This document shows positions 36,464-44,329 of a stretch of 64,000 nt of DNA, in pieces. The translations under genes were made by a program, and so were the position numbers. This stretch comes from an uncultured bacterium (GTDB lineage: Bacteria > CSSED10-310 > CALFER01). The stretch is from assembly GCA_937951895.1 (NCBI GenBank), contig CALFER010000102.1, positions 124,001 to 188,000 on the forward strand, written 5' to 3'. The notes under the pieces were generated by a model that saw only the letters and a program-made list of their open reading frames with translations, was not told the DNA's origin and searched no databases. Position 1 is the stretch's first letter. Every line of letters begins with the position of its first letter.

Positions 36464-36944
36464 CGATGTCTCTCTTCAAATGTTCGAGGCGCTGTGGATC
36501 AGAAGCCGAAATGGTGATTTCCCGTTCTGTCTGAGACAGCATCGGCCAGACCAGATCAATCTGAAATGTGATCCGAGGGATCCGACCAACGGCGATCTCC
36601 GGCCATTCAATCAAAATGACCGCGGATTCATTCCATAGATCTTCAAATTCAATATCATCAATAGCCGAATCGATCTCGAGCCGATACAAATCCACATGAT
36701 AGACCGGCACGGTTCCCTCGTAACGGTTGATCAATGTAAATGAAGGAGAATGAACCGAAGAAATATCCTGCACGCCCAAGCCGGAGGCGATTCCCTTTGT
36801 CAGGCATGTCTTACCTGCTCCGATGTGCCCTCGAAGAAGGACACAATCACCCGGGAGCAGAGAAGAGGCAAGCAGGAAACCCAGGCGGACCGTCTGTTCG
36901 GGAGATTGGCTCGTTATACGAATGGCATCACTCGTGGAAATCAT
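36444..36944 (-). CDS. tsaE: tRNA threonylcarbamoylation ATPase TsaE
   Basis: TsaE is the P-loop ATPase that resets the TsaB-TsaD complex during t6A synthesis. The protein (166 residues) has Walker A GHIGAGKTCLTKG, followed by HSPSFTLINRYEG and VYHVDLYRL, all family hallmarks. NESAVILIEWPEI forms the Walker B region. I chose the ATG at 36944; a GTG three codons upstream is equally possible since neither has a clear binding site. The C-terminus overlaps the tsaD start by 20 bases. It lies 80 bases after acpP, separated by a terminator-like hairpin. Confidence 0.94.
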   Translation of the reverse strand: MISTSDAIRITSQSPEQTVRLGFLLASSLLPGDCVLLRGHIGAGKTCLTKGIASGLGVQDISSVHSPSFTLINRYEGTVPVYHVDLYRLEIDSAIDDIEFEDLWNESAVILIEWPEIAVGRIPRITFQIDLVWPMLSQTEREITISASDPQRLEHLKRDIDDHFGH

Positions 36945-36964
36945 GGCCAACACGCGCAGAAAGA

Positions 36965-37015
36965 TACACCCATCTCGTACTCGAGCGCGAACGGATGAAC
37001 ACGAAGATGGGTGTA
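36965..37015 (-). terminator. Terminator-like hairpin after acpP
   Basis: TACACCCATCT (36965-36975) and AGATGGGTGTA (37005-37015) are perfect 11-base complements around a loop of about 29 bases that can pair slightly further. It begins ten bases after the acpP stop, and the RNA continues UCUUUCUGCG. The loop is long and the U-run weak, so it may attenuate transcription into tsaE-tsaD. Confidence 0.5.
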
Positions 37016-37024
37016 ATCGGCGGG

Positions 37025-37258
37025 TTACTGCTTGACTTTTGTGATGTAGTCGATGGCATCCTTGACGGTGTGCAGCTTTTCGGCATCCTCGTCGCGGATC
37101 TCGATATCGAAGGTTTCTTCGAATGCCATTACCAGTTCCACGGTATCGAGTGAATCGGCGCCCAGATCATCAGTAAAAGAGGCTTCAGGTGTAACCTCTG
37201 CTTTATCCACGCCAAGCTGTTCCGCGATCAAATTCACGATGCGTTCTTGAATTTCCAT
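37025..37258 (-). CDS. acpP: Acyl carrier protein
   Basis: This is a 77-residue carrier of growing fatty acyl chains through a phosphopantetheine arm attached to the Ser in GADSLDTVELVMAFE. The highly acidic helix-rich sequence and length are standard for AcpP. It starts with ATG after AAGGAG. It is the last gene of the yceD-rpmF-plsX-fabD-acpP unit, 25 bases after fabD, with a hairpin behind it. The usual fabG between fabD and acpP is missing here; fabG is divergent at 40164. Confidence 0.97.
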   Translation of the reverse strand: MEIQERIVNLIAEQLGVDKAEVTPEASFTDDLGADSLDTVELVMAFEETFDIEIRDEDAEKLHTVKDAIDYITKVKQ

Positions 37259-37283
37259 GGATTCTCTCCTTCTTCAGGTTGGG

Positions 37284-38237
37284 TTAAGGGATCAAACCTT
37301 TGGTGGCTACATATTGCGCAAAATTTTCGAGGTCGTCAACTGAACCAACGCTCAGACACTCCGCCTCCGGCACAATTCGTTTGATCATGTTCGTGAGCAC
37401 TTTTCCGGCTCCGATTTCGATGAAACACTCAATCCCGTCAGCCCGCATCCTCCGAATCGACTCCTCCCAACGAACAGGCGCGGTGATCTGACGATACAAG
37501 GAGTCGATGACCGTGGCTGGTGTTGGTTCGAGATAATCGGCATCGGCGTTATTGACGAGGGGGATGACGGGGGAGCGGATGTCGGATCGGTGAAGGATCC
37601 CGAGCATCGTTTCTGCCGCCGGTTTCATTAATGCACAGTGAAATGGTGCGCTAACGGGTAGCATGATCCCCTTTCGAGCACCTTTGCTTCTGGCGATCAG
37701 AATGGCTCGCTCGACCGCTTCCCTGTGTCCGGATAACACGACTTGTCCTGGACCATTGAAATTGGCTGCCTGGATGATCTGTCCTTGCCCCGCCTCTCGG
37801 CAGACGTCATCTGCCAGACCATCCGCGAGTCCGATGATGGCGGCCATGGCGCCCACTCCTTGCGGTGTTGCGGATTGCATCGCTTTGCCGCGTTCATGGA
37901 CGAGACTTACTGCAGTGTCGATCGTCAGACTCTCGGCAAAACAAAGGGCTGAGTATTCCCCCAGACTGTGTCCGGCACATGCCGACACCGTAACAGGGGC
38001 GGTCTCTTTGATGGCGGCTGCGACAACGGCGGAAACCGTTAACAACGCAGGTTGTGTATTGGCCGTAAGGTTCAAGTCGGATTGTGGACCTTCAAAGCAC
38101 AATTTTGAAATCGAATATCCCAGAGAGGAATCGGCTCGGTCGAAAATATCTCGGGCACTCTCGAAACGATCCTTGAAGTCCTTTGCCATCCCCTCGTATT
38201 GGCTTCCCTGGCCGGGAAATACAAATGCTATTTTCAT
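37284..38237 (-). CDS. fabD: Malonyl-CoA:ACP transacylase FabD
   Basis: FabD loads malonyl groups onto ACP for fatty-acid elongation. The 317 residues begin MKIAFVFPGQGSQYEGM. The nucleophile elbow is AGHSLGEYSALCF with the catalytic Ser, and the catalytic His lies in VSAPFHCALMKPA. The C-terminal FIEIGAGKVLTNMIKR is conserved. The ATG at 38237 is preceded by GAGG and lies 17 bases after the plsX stop. Length and motifs are complete. Confidence 0.97.
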   Translation of the reverse strand: MKIAFVFPGQGSQYEGMAKDFKDRFESARDIFDRADSSLGYSISKLCFEGPQSDLNLTANTQPALLTVSAVVAAAIKETAPVTVSACAGHSLGEYSALCFAESLTIDTAVSLVHERGKAMQSATPQGVGAMAAIIGLADGLADDVCREAGQGQIIQAANFNGPGQVVLSGHREAVERAILIARSKGARKGIMLPVSAPFHCALMKPAAETMLGILHRSDIRSPVIPLVNNADADYLEPTPATVIDSLYRQITAPVRWEESIRRMRADGIECFIEIGAGKVLTNMIKRIVPEAECLSVGSVDDLENFAQYVATKGLIP

Positions 38238-38254
38238 GGAAGATATCCTCGCGT

Positions 38255-39244
38255 CTACAACGCCGGGTTACTTGGGAGATCCAGTTGAGCAAGATCGCGA
38301 TCGATCTTATTCCAAAGGGATTGCCGGAAGCAATCATATGCAACATGGCAAGCCCGTTCGATCTCATCTGCCCCCGCATTGCCATGACAGACCACTGCCG
38401 TTCCCCTGATCCCGACTAACGGCGCTCCACCATAGCTTCGTTTCTGTAAAATCCCCGAGATTGAACCGTCATGCGTCGATCGCTGCAGACAATGCATGCA
38501 GAAATCGATCAGGCCTTCTGAGGATTTCAGAAGAATGTTGCCGGTACATCCATCTGTGACAATGACATCCACGGCTCCGTCCCAGATCTGCTGCCCCTCG
38601 ATGTTCCCTGCAAAACAGTATGTTTCGGATCGTGTCGCGACGGCTTGCATGAGCTGGTAGGTTTGCTTGAGCCGACTGCTGCCCTTCGAACTCTCCGATC
38701 CGATATTCAGCAGACCTATGCGCGGGACTTCGATTCCCAGCAACTCTCGAGCCATTACCGAACCCATGAATCCGAAGATCATCAGATCGCGAGAGGTTGC
38801 GGATAAAGCTGCTCCCGAGTCGATCAGGATACAACGACGGCCATCGCGTGCAGGAATGACCTGACATAATGCCGAGCGTCGGATTCCTGTGAGCATCCCA
38901 CAGGTATGTCTGGCGGCTAGAACCGTCGCTCCGGTGTGTCCCGCACTGACGACAGCATCGGAACGGCCTTCATGCAGGTCATGGAATGCGAGTAAAATTG
39001 AGGCATTCGGTTTGGATTCGATGCCGATGGCGGCATCTTCAGACATAAGCACCTTCGATGTCGTGTGCACGATCCTGCAGTTCATGTCCCGGATATCATG
39101 TACAGAAAAAAAACGTTCGATAGCCTGCGTGTCTCCCACGAACACTACCGATGCACCTGTCTCACAGGCAAAACGATAACCTGCAAGACAGGAAACCTCG
39201 ATCCCCCGTTCGGATCCGAGCGTATCGATTACGATTGTGAACAA
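38255..39244 (-). CDS. plsX: Phosphate acyltransferase PlsX
   Basis: PlsX converts acyl-ACP to acyl-phosphate, the acyl donor for PlsY in phospholipid synthesis. The 329 residues show the core SAGHTGATVLAA (usually SAGNTGA), LIDSGAA, LLNIGSESSKGS, FAGNIEGQQI, DVIVTDGCTGNILLKSSEG and GGAPLVGIRG. The N-terminus is diverged (MFTIVIDTLGSERG where MRIAVDAMGGD is usual). It starts with TTG at 39244 after GGGAAACCG; no ATG is available upstream. In standard gene order fabH would follow, but fabD comes next. Confidence 0.94.
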   Translation of the reverse strand: MFTIVIDTLGSERGIEVSCLAGYRFACETGASVVFVGDTQAIERFFSVHDIRDMNCRIVHTTSKVLMSEDAAIGIESKPNASILLAFHDLHEGRSDAVVSAGHTGATVLAARHTCGMLTGIRRSALCQVIPARDGRRCILIDSGAALSATSRDLMIFGFMGSVMARELLGIEVPRIGLLNIGSESSKGSSRLKQTYQLMQAVATRSETYCFAGNIEGQQIWDGAVDVIVTDGCTGNILLKSSEGLIDFCMHCLQRSTHDGSISGILQKRSYGGAPLVGIRGTAVVCHGNAGADEIERACHVAYDCFRQSLWNKIDRDLAQLDLPSNPAL

Positions 39245-39276
39245 CGGTTTCCCATCAACAAATCGTTGCCGGTTGG

Positions 39277-39459
39277 CTATTTCTCTTCAATCTTTAAAAT
39301 CTGCTTCTGTCCATAGAAGCCACAGTTTCGGCACACATGATGCGGAAGCTTCGGTTGCTGGCAGTTGCTGCATGTCGCAATCCCTTTGGCGACATAATGC
39401 TTGTTTGCGCTACGGGTTCGCTTCCGTGTGCTTGTCAAACGTCTCTTGGGTACCGGCAT
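39277..39459 (-). CDS. rpmF: 50S ribosomal protein L32
   Basis: This is a 60-residue ribosomal protein. MPVPKRRLTSTRKRTRSANK is the conserved basic start. A zinc ribbon formed by CSNCQQPKLPHHVCRNCG supplies four cysteines, so this is the zinc-containing C+ form. It starts with ATG after GAGGAAAG, nine bases from the yceD stop. The rpmF-plsX link is widely conserved and ties ribosome and lipid synthesis together. Confidence 0.97.
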   Translation of the reverse strand: MPVPKRRLTSTRKRTRSANKHYVAKGIATCSNCQQPKLPHHVCRNCGFYGQKQILKIEEK

Positions 39460-39468
39460 GGTCTTTCC

Positions 39469-39987
39469 TCACTTGTTCTCGAACAACTGTTTCAGTTTCA
39501 ACAGTCGAGGGTCAATCGGGGTTGAGCTGCACGTGCAAGGTCCATCATTCAGGTTCTTGCCGCATTGCTGGCACAAGCCCCGGCATTCATCACTGCAGAC
39601 CATTTTCAGGGGGATCTGCAGAATCAATTGTTCACGTAAAATGGCAGTCAGGTCGATGATGTCCGTCACCTGTTCACAATCCACCTGATCGACCAGCGAT
39701 CGATCATTCTCTTCATCCTCGTCCGGAAGCGTTCTCGTCAGAAGCAGTTTGAAACTGTTGGATAGTCTCAGACGAAAGGGATTCAGACATCGCGCACATT
39801 GCGTTTCAATTTCGGACTCGAACACTCCATCCAGCATGATTCCCGCACTGAAAGGATTCAGAGAGCCCTTGAATGTGATGTCAGACGAGATGCGGACATC
39901 GAGATCCGATTGGTCGATTTCAGCGATCGGGATGCTGCAATCGATCTGCAGACCCTCCGGGAGAATGGTGTCGATCCTGATCTTCAT
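39469..39987 (-). CDS. DUF177/YceD family protein
   Basis: This is a 172-residue member of the YceD (DUF177) family, linked to 23S rRNA or large-subunit biogenesis and nearly always encoded upstream of rpmF. ETQCARCLNPF is the conserved Cys-x2-Cys signature. A second cysteine-rich segment, CSDECRGLCQQCG, with DGPCTC behind it may bind zinc. I chose ATG at 39987 because GAGGAG precedes it closely; the upstream extension looks non-coding. It is the first gene of the rpmF-plsX-fabD-acpP unit and divergent from fabG. Confidence 0.92.
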   Translation of the reverse strand: MKIRIDTILPEGLQIDCSIPIAEIDQSDLDVRISSDITFKGSLNPFSAGIMLDGVFESEIETQCARCLNPFRLRLSNSFKLLLTRTLPDEDEENDRSLVDQVDCEQVTDIIDLTAILREQLILQIPLKMVCSDECRGLCQQCGKNLNDGPCTCSSTPIDPRLLKLKQLFENK

Positions 39988-40163
39988 GGGACTCCTCAAT
40001 ACGTCAGATTGATTCGAGCGACGAATCAAAACTTCATAACCTTAGTGATGTGTGCCGGCTGTGTCAAGAGATCGTCGGGGTGAGGATTCAATTTTGAATT
40101 TCCTCGGATCCTGTTACAATCAGACCTGTCCCAAGACCGCCCGGGAGAAAAAGGAGACTATCA
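39988..40163. promoter_or_regulatory. Divergent promoter region yceD/fabG
   Basis: This 176-base gap separates the two halves of the fatty-acid cluster and must hold promoters for both. On the plus strand TACAAT (40115-40120) is a good -10, but the -35 (TTTTGA or TTGAAT near 40090-40100) is weak. AAAAGGAG lies just upstream of the fabG ATG. A shared regulator binding here could control both lipid branches. No palindrome of FapR type was recognised. Confidence 0.35.
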
Positions 40164-40904
40164 ATGAGGTTCACTGGAAAGACTGCAGTCGTCACGGGAG
40201 GAGCGCGCGGCATCGGATACGAGATCGTTCGGCAGCTGTTCCTCGAGGATGCTAGTGTCGTCATCGTTGATCTCGATCAGCAGAACATCGATGCCGCAAT
40301 CCGGCACCTCGCCCCGGATTCCTCCCCCAATCTCATCGGAATTCCGGCAGATGTTTCAAATCCTGAATCAGTCTCGTGCCTGTTTTCTAAAATCAAGGAA
40401 TCGTGTCAGGGGCTCGACTTTCTGATCAACAATGCCGGTATCACCCGCGACAATCTCTTCATGCGAATGAAACTCGATCAATGGCAGCAGGTGATCGATG
40501 TCAATCTGACCGGTTCATATCTGTGTGCGCGCGAAGCATTCGGCCTGCTGAAAAAATCTGCATCGCCCAGAATTGTCAACCTTTCGAGTGTTGCTGCGCG
40601 CGGAAACCCCGGTCAGGCGAACTATGCGGCGTCCAAAGCCGGCATCATCGGATTGACTCGATCGCTGGCACTCGAATTGGCCCGCTACAATATCACGGTG
40701 AACGCGATCGCTCCGGGTTTCATCGAAACCGAGATGACCAGGGCCATCCCTGAAGAAGCCAGGGCAGGCTGGATCGGCAAGATTCCGATGCAGCGTGCCG
40801 GAAGTGTACAGGATGTCGCGAGTGCGATTCTGTTCCTGCTGTCATCGGAGGCTTCTTACATCACCGGACAGGTGCTGGGTGTGGATGGCGGACTGAGTGT
40901 CTGA
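40164..40904 (+). CDS. fabG: 3-oxoacyl-ACP reductase FabG
   Basis: FabG reduces 3-oxoacyl-ACP with NADPH in fatty-acid elongation. The 246 residues are a classical short-chain dehydrogenase. TGGARGIGYEI is the cofactor loop, NNAGITRDNLFMRM is typical of FabG, and the Ser-Tyr-Lys triad is in NLSSVAARGN and NYAASKAGI. The C-terminal YITGQVLGVDGGLSV is diagnostic. ATG at 40164 follows AAAAGGAG. It is divergent from the plsX-fabD-acpP operon and followed after 17 bases by the large nucleotidyltransferase-like gene, with which it may be co-transcribed. Confidence 0.95.
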   Translation: MRFTGKTAVVTGGARGIGYEIVRQLFLEDASVVIVDLDQQNIDAAIRHLAPDSSPNLIGIPADVSNPESVSCLFSKIKESCQGLDFLINNAGITRDNLFMRMKLDQWQQVIDVNLTGSYLCAREAFGLLKKSASPRIVNLSSVAARGNPGQANYAASKAGIIGLTRSLALELARYNITVNAIAPGFIETEMTRAIPEEARAGWIGKIPMQRAGSVQDVASAILFLLSSEASYITGQVLGVDGGLSV

Positions 40905-40921
40905 TAATAGCGGAGTTGCAC

Positions 40922-43921
40922 ATGCTGGACTCTTTTGATGACCTTGCCGGGCGACTGAAGATACTCTCCAACCATCATCAGAAGTATCTGCTGATCGCAG
41001 AGAGGCACATGCATGTGCTGCGGCAGCGGCTTGAGCAGAAAGGAAAATCCGGACGTGTCCATCTGTTGAGACCCGCTCAGAATTTTCTCAATGAAATGAA
41101 CATCATCATGCAGGTTTCTGATGATGATGGAGAAGCACGGACGTTTCTGGGTACCTACGTCAGCCTTCAAACGCTTCACCTGCATTTTTTCAACATCGAT
41201 CGTCTGAGAAGAGAGACATCCAACTATCAGAATCGCAATCAGATTTTCGGGCAGATGCTCATCAAGTTGAGATTCTCCCTGAGAGATCTGATTTCTTCAT
41301 ATCTCGCCTGCCTGATAGGGTTGTTTTCTCCCGGAGCCTCCGACTCACCCGGTATCGCCATCTGCAACATGGGCATGATTCTCGATCAGGATGATCTGGA
41401 TGTCGGAATCTTCATCGATGAATCGATTGACCGCAATCTGTGGAACAGAATCATTGGCCAGGCAAGCACTGAAATGCTGAAATATTGTCGAAAGATGCAT
41501 TTCTATCTCGCTGAACGCGTCTCGGAAGGCACCTATCTCACGACGCTGGACGATGTCAAAAAGTATCTCGACCGCAGCGTCTCCAATTTTGTCGTCATCT
41601 CGGAACTTCTCCTGACGGAACTGCTGACCGGCGATCAGGTTCTGAAATCCCGGATCAACGCCGAAATTATTGACTCGTTCTATCTGGATGTCGGATTGCG
41701 CCGTTTCCATGAAGGATATCTCCGGGGAATGCTCGGCGAAGTCAATGAGAATCTTGATGCGGATATCTTCAGTTTATCAATCACTCCCAAAACGCATGGT
41801 CTCAGATTGATCCACAGCCTCGTCAACATGCTCAAGACGATATACGGCATCCGTGCACATGGGTCACGTGACTCTCTCGATATCCTCATCGCAAAAGATC
41901 CTGCACTGGCACCCATGTTCTTCCAGTTGAAAGGTATCTTCAATTTTATCGAGATGTTCTTCTATGTATACCAACTCATTGTTTCCGTCGATGAGGAACT
42001 CGATATGAGTGACTCACTGCACATGGCGAATCTCGATCAGGTCGCGATCGTCATGGGTTTCCCGGCTCTCGGTCTGGTCCGCCCCGCCATGCGACTGTTG
42101 ACACATTACTATGAAACACTGGACCAGCTGCATGCCATCGCACGCCAGATCGTCGGGAAGGTCAACGAGCATCTCAAGGCATTCACGGTCATTCGTCAGA
42201 TCATAGAGGGGAAGTATCCGGAGGATTATGCGGTCCGGTGGCACAAGAACAAAGCGATCAATATTCTGAGAATCTTCAAGATTTATCGCGGAATGATCTA
42301 CTGGGATGATGTCCTCGAAATGCTGTCGGAGAATGACGGCATGCTTCTGAAGGAGTTGATCCGGAGCATCCAGACACTCAGGCGACCGATGCGCCTGAGG
42401 ACATTTGAACGATTACTGAAGCTCCTGGTTCTGGACATGGACTCCATGATCATTTCTGGGGTTCTGTTCGATCGCTATATCCGCCAGCCGGATCAACGTG
42501 TCTATGTCGACTTCTTCCAGACCTGGCTGAACCGGAAACTCAATTCCAAAATGGTGTATCTGGGTTCGTTTGTCTCGTTGATCCGCACCCACGCTTCCTA
42601 TCTCACCCGGTATCTCCTCTCGCTGGATTTCGAACGAACGATCGAACTGATACGGATCGTCGAGCAAAACTGGAAGTCGATCCCTTGTCCGCAACATTTG
42701 AAAACGAAATTCCTGGTTCTCTGTAAACTCCTCGCTTTTTCGTCCAACAACTACCGTCGACTCTATGCCAAGGTCGCGCAATCGCGTCCGGAAATCGTGT
42801 ATCACATTGACGATATCCCGTTTCTCAATGGCCTTGCCATTCAGTTATGGACGGAGCTGTCCGATGCGACTCAGTCATCCGAACTCAAGCAAAAACTGGC
42901 AACCTATTATACCTACAGTTTTTGCCGATGCGGCCTCATCGCGATCTCGAAATCCGGAGAAATCCGGGCTCTCTATGAGGAGTATCACGCGTTCTTCAGG
43001 CGCTACTTCAGACGATTGTTCCGAGCGTCGCTCTGGAGCATCGACGAACAGGGAAAATTTCCATTCGACTATAGTCGTGTCGATGAAGATGACCAGCCAC
43101 TGGGGATATTTTGTACCGGCGGGTACGCTCGGGAAGAGGCCTTTGAAAACGATATCGATCTGTTCGTACTGAGCACGGATGATTCACCCGAGTTTCTGCG
43201 CTATGCAACAGCGGTGATCAATGACATCAACCGGGAACTGATCCAACAGGGTATTCTGCCTCATCATCGATTCGGTGAACTGGTCGGCTCATACGTGATC
43301 ACATTTGAAACACTCGAAAACCTGTTGAATACACCGGATTCGCTCAGATTCATCGATTTTTCACAACTCCTGGGCTCCCGTCTGTTATGTGGGAACCGCT
43401 CAACGGACACCGCAGTCTGTCGATTGCTCGAAAACAACCTCTTCAGTAATCCCACGCCCTTCATTACGGATATGTTCGGGGAAATTACAGGACGCCGGGA
43501 TGAGTTGGACCAGAAGACAGGGGAACGCGTCAATCTGAAAGAAGATTCCGGCGCTCTGAGAGACATTCAACTTGCAGTTGACACAGTGAAAGCTCGTGTC
43601 GCTATCCGTCAACCCATCATGTGGAAAGCATTCGATGAACTTCGTGATCGACTTCCGATCCTGCAATCTGAGATCAATGCATTGCAACGTGCGTATCAGT
43701 TCATGCGCAGTTTTCGCGATTCCAACGCACTGTCACTGGCTGCCGGTGACGAAATGACAACCGATCGCCTTCATCCCATCGCCCGGAGAATGGGGATCGA
43801 TCAACCTGGAAAGGATCAGCCGGAAGAGGGTGATGTGGTGAAACTGATGAGTTCATATCGATATCATCGTCACCGATCGCGTGCTGCAATCCGACGAATC
43901 CGCGAGTTTCTTCAAGGCTGA
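40922..43921 (+). CDS. Tandem nucleotidyltransferase-like protein (GlnD/GlnE-related), novel architecture
   Basis: This is a 999-residue soluble protein. The second half has a Pol-beta-type nucleotidyltransferase site, GIFCTGGYAREEAFENDIDLF (residues 728-748, metal ligands D744 and D746), followed by a helical domain with NLKEDSGALRDIQLA, as in GlnD (NVKEGPGGLRD). The first half repeats the pattern in diverged form. CNMGMILDQDDLDVGIF (148-164, D158/D160) is followed by SITPKTHGLRLIHS where the second copy has NLKEDSGALRDIQ. So two NTase-helical units are duplicated, with the first one lacking the GGxxR part. GlnE also has two NTase units, but the motifs fit GlnD better. I chose ATG 40922, six bases after GGAG. 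A small gene follows after ten bases. The target is unknown. Confidence 0.75.
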   Translation: MLDSFDDLAGRLKILSNHHQKYLLIAERHMHVLRQRLEQKGKSGRVHLLRPAQNFLNEMNIIMQVSDDDGEARTFLGTYVSLQTLHLHFFNIDRLRRETSNYQNRNQIFGQMLIKLRFSLRDLISSYLACLIGLFSPGASDSPGIAICNMGMILDQDDLDVGIFIDESIDRNLWNRIIGQASTEMLKYCRKMHFYLAERVSEGTYLTTLDDVKKYLDRSVSNFVVISELLLTELLTGDQVLKSRINAEIIDSFYLDVGLRRFHEGYLRGMLGEVNENLDADIFSLSITPKTHGLRLIHSLVNMLKTIYGIRAHGSRDSLDILIAKDPALAPMFFQLKGIFNFIEMFFYVYQLIVSVDEELDMSDSLHMANLDQVAIVMGFPALGLVRPAMRLLTHYYETLDQLHAIARQIVGKVNEHLKAFTVIRQIIEGKYPEDYAVRWHKNKAINILRIFKIYRGMIYWDDVLEMLSENDGMLLKELIRSIQTLRRPMRLRTFERLLKLLVLDMDSMIISGVLFDRYIRQPDQRVYVDFFQTWLNRKLNSKMVYLGSFVSLIRTHASYLTRYLLSLDFERTIELIRIVEQNWKSIPCPQHLKTKFLVLCKLLAFSSNNYRRLYAKVAQSRPEIVYHIDDIPFLNGLAIQLWTELSDATQSSELKQKLATYYTYSFCRCGLIAISKSGEIRALYEEYHAFFRRYFRRLFRASLWSIDEQGKFPFDYSRVDEDDQPLGIFCTGGYAREEAFENDIDLFVLSTDDSPEFLRYATAVINDINRELIQQGILPHHRFGELVGSYVITFETLENLLNTPDSLRFIDFSQLLGSRLLCGNRSTDTAVCRLLENNLFSNPTPFITDMFGEITGRRDELDQKTGERVNLKEDSGALRDIQLAVDTVKARVAIRQPIMWKAFDELRDRLPILQSEINALQRAYQFMRSFRDSNALSLAAGDEMTTDRLHPIARRMGIDQPGKDQPEEGDVVKLMSSYRYHRHRSRAAIRRIREFLQG

Positions 43922-43931
43922 GGAGCAATCG

Positions 43932-44258
43932 ATGCAGATGGAGTCGTGCCGACGATTCATGGCGGTATTGATCGAACTCGAAACAGAGTTCGGATTGGAT
44001 TACATCGTCTATGCGATCAAAAAGATCATCGACAGGCAGATGCTCTTCATCGAACTCCCTCCCGTTTCAGACGGTTTTTTCCCGATTCTGAAGGTGCTCG
44101 ATCTGATCTTGACCGAACTGGAGCACGAACTGTATCGCTCGGCATCCGATCGCAGTGCAAACGAGATGGAACAAGCCGTCACAATGATTCTCCAGTGTGC
44201 GGTTTCGTATCTCCGAACCCGGCCGCATCAACACCCTGCCGACACCAAGAGCTGTTGA
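43932..44258 (+). CDS. Small helical protein, unknown, linked to the NTase gene
   Basis: This is a 108-residue protein, all-helical by composition, with hydrophobic stretches (FMAVLIELETEFGLDYIVYAI, ILKVLDLILTELEHEL) but no true membrane segment. I chose ATG 43932 because GAGGAG lies just upstream; the longer frame runs back into the end of the large gene. The ten-base spacing implies co-expression with the nucleotidyltransferase, so it may be its partner or target. I do not recognise a family. A short inverted repeat CTGTTG-acc-CAACAG (44252-44266) covers its stop codon. Confidence 0.65.
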   Translation: MQMESCRRFMAVLIELETEFGLDYIVYAIKKIIDRQMLFIELPPVSDGFFPILKVLDLILTELEHELYRSASDRSANEMEQAVTMILQCAVSYLRTRPHQHPADTKSC

Positions 44259-44329
44259 CCCAACAGGCTGGATTTGCTATCGTTGCGCTGTTCCGGTCGT
44301 ACGATATTGTTGTTTTCCGGAAGGTCATC

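Noticed and set aside
40922..43921. Plain GlnE (glutamine synthetase adenylyltransferase)
   Set aside because: Size and two NTase units fit, but the second unit's NLKEDSGALRDIQ motif is GlnD-like and the first unit lacks the GGxxR part expected in GlnE.
43946..44329. 128-residue upstream extension of the propeller protein
   Set aside because: It is out of frame with the small helical gene that occupies this stretch, is Arg/His-rich like non-coding translation, and would bury the signal peptide.
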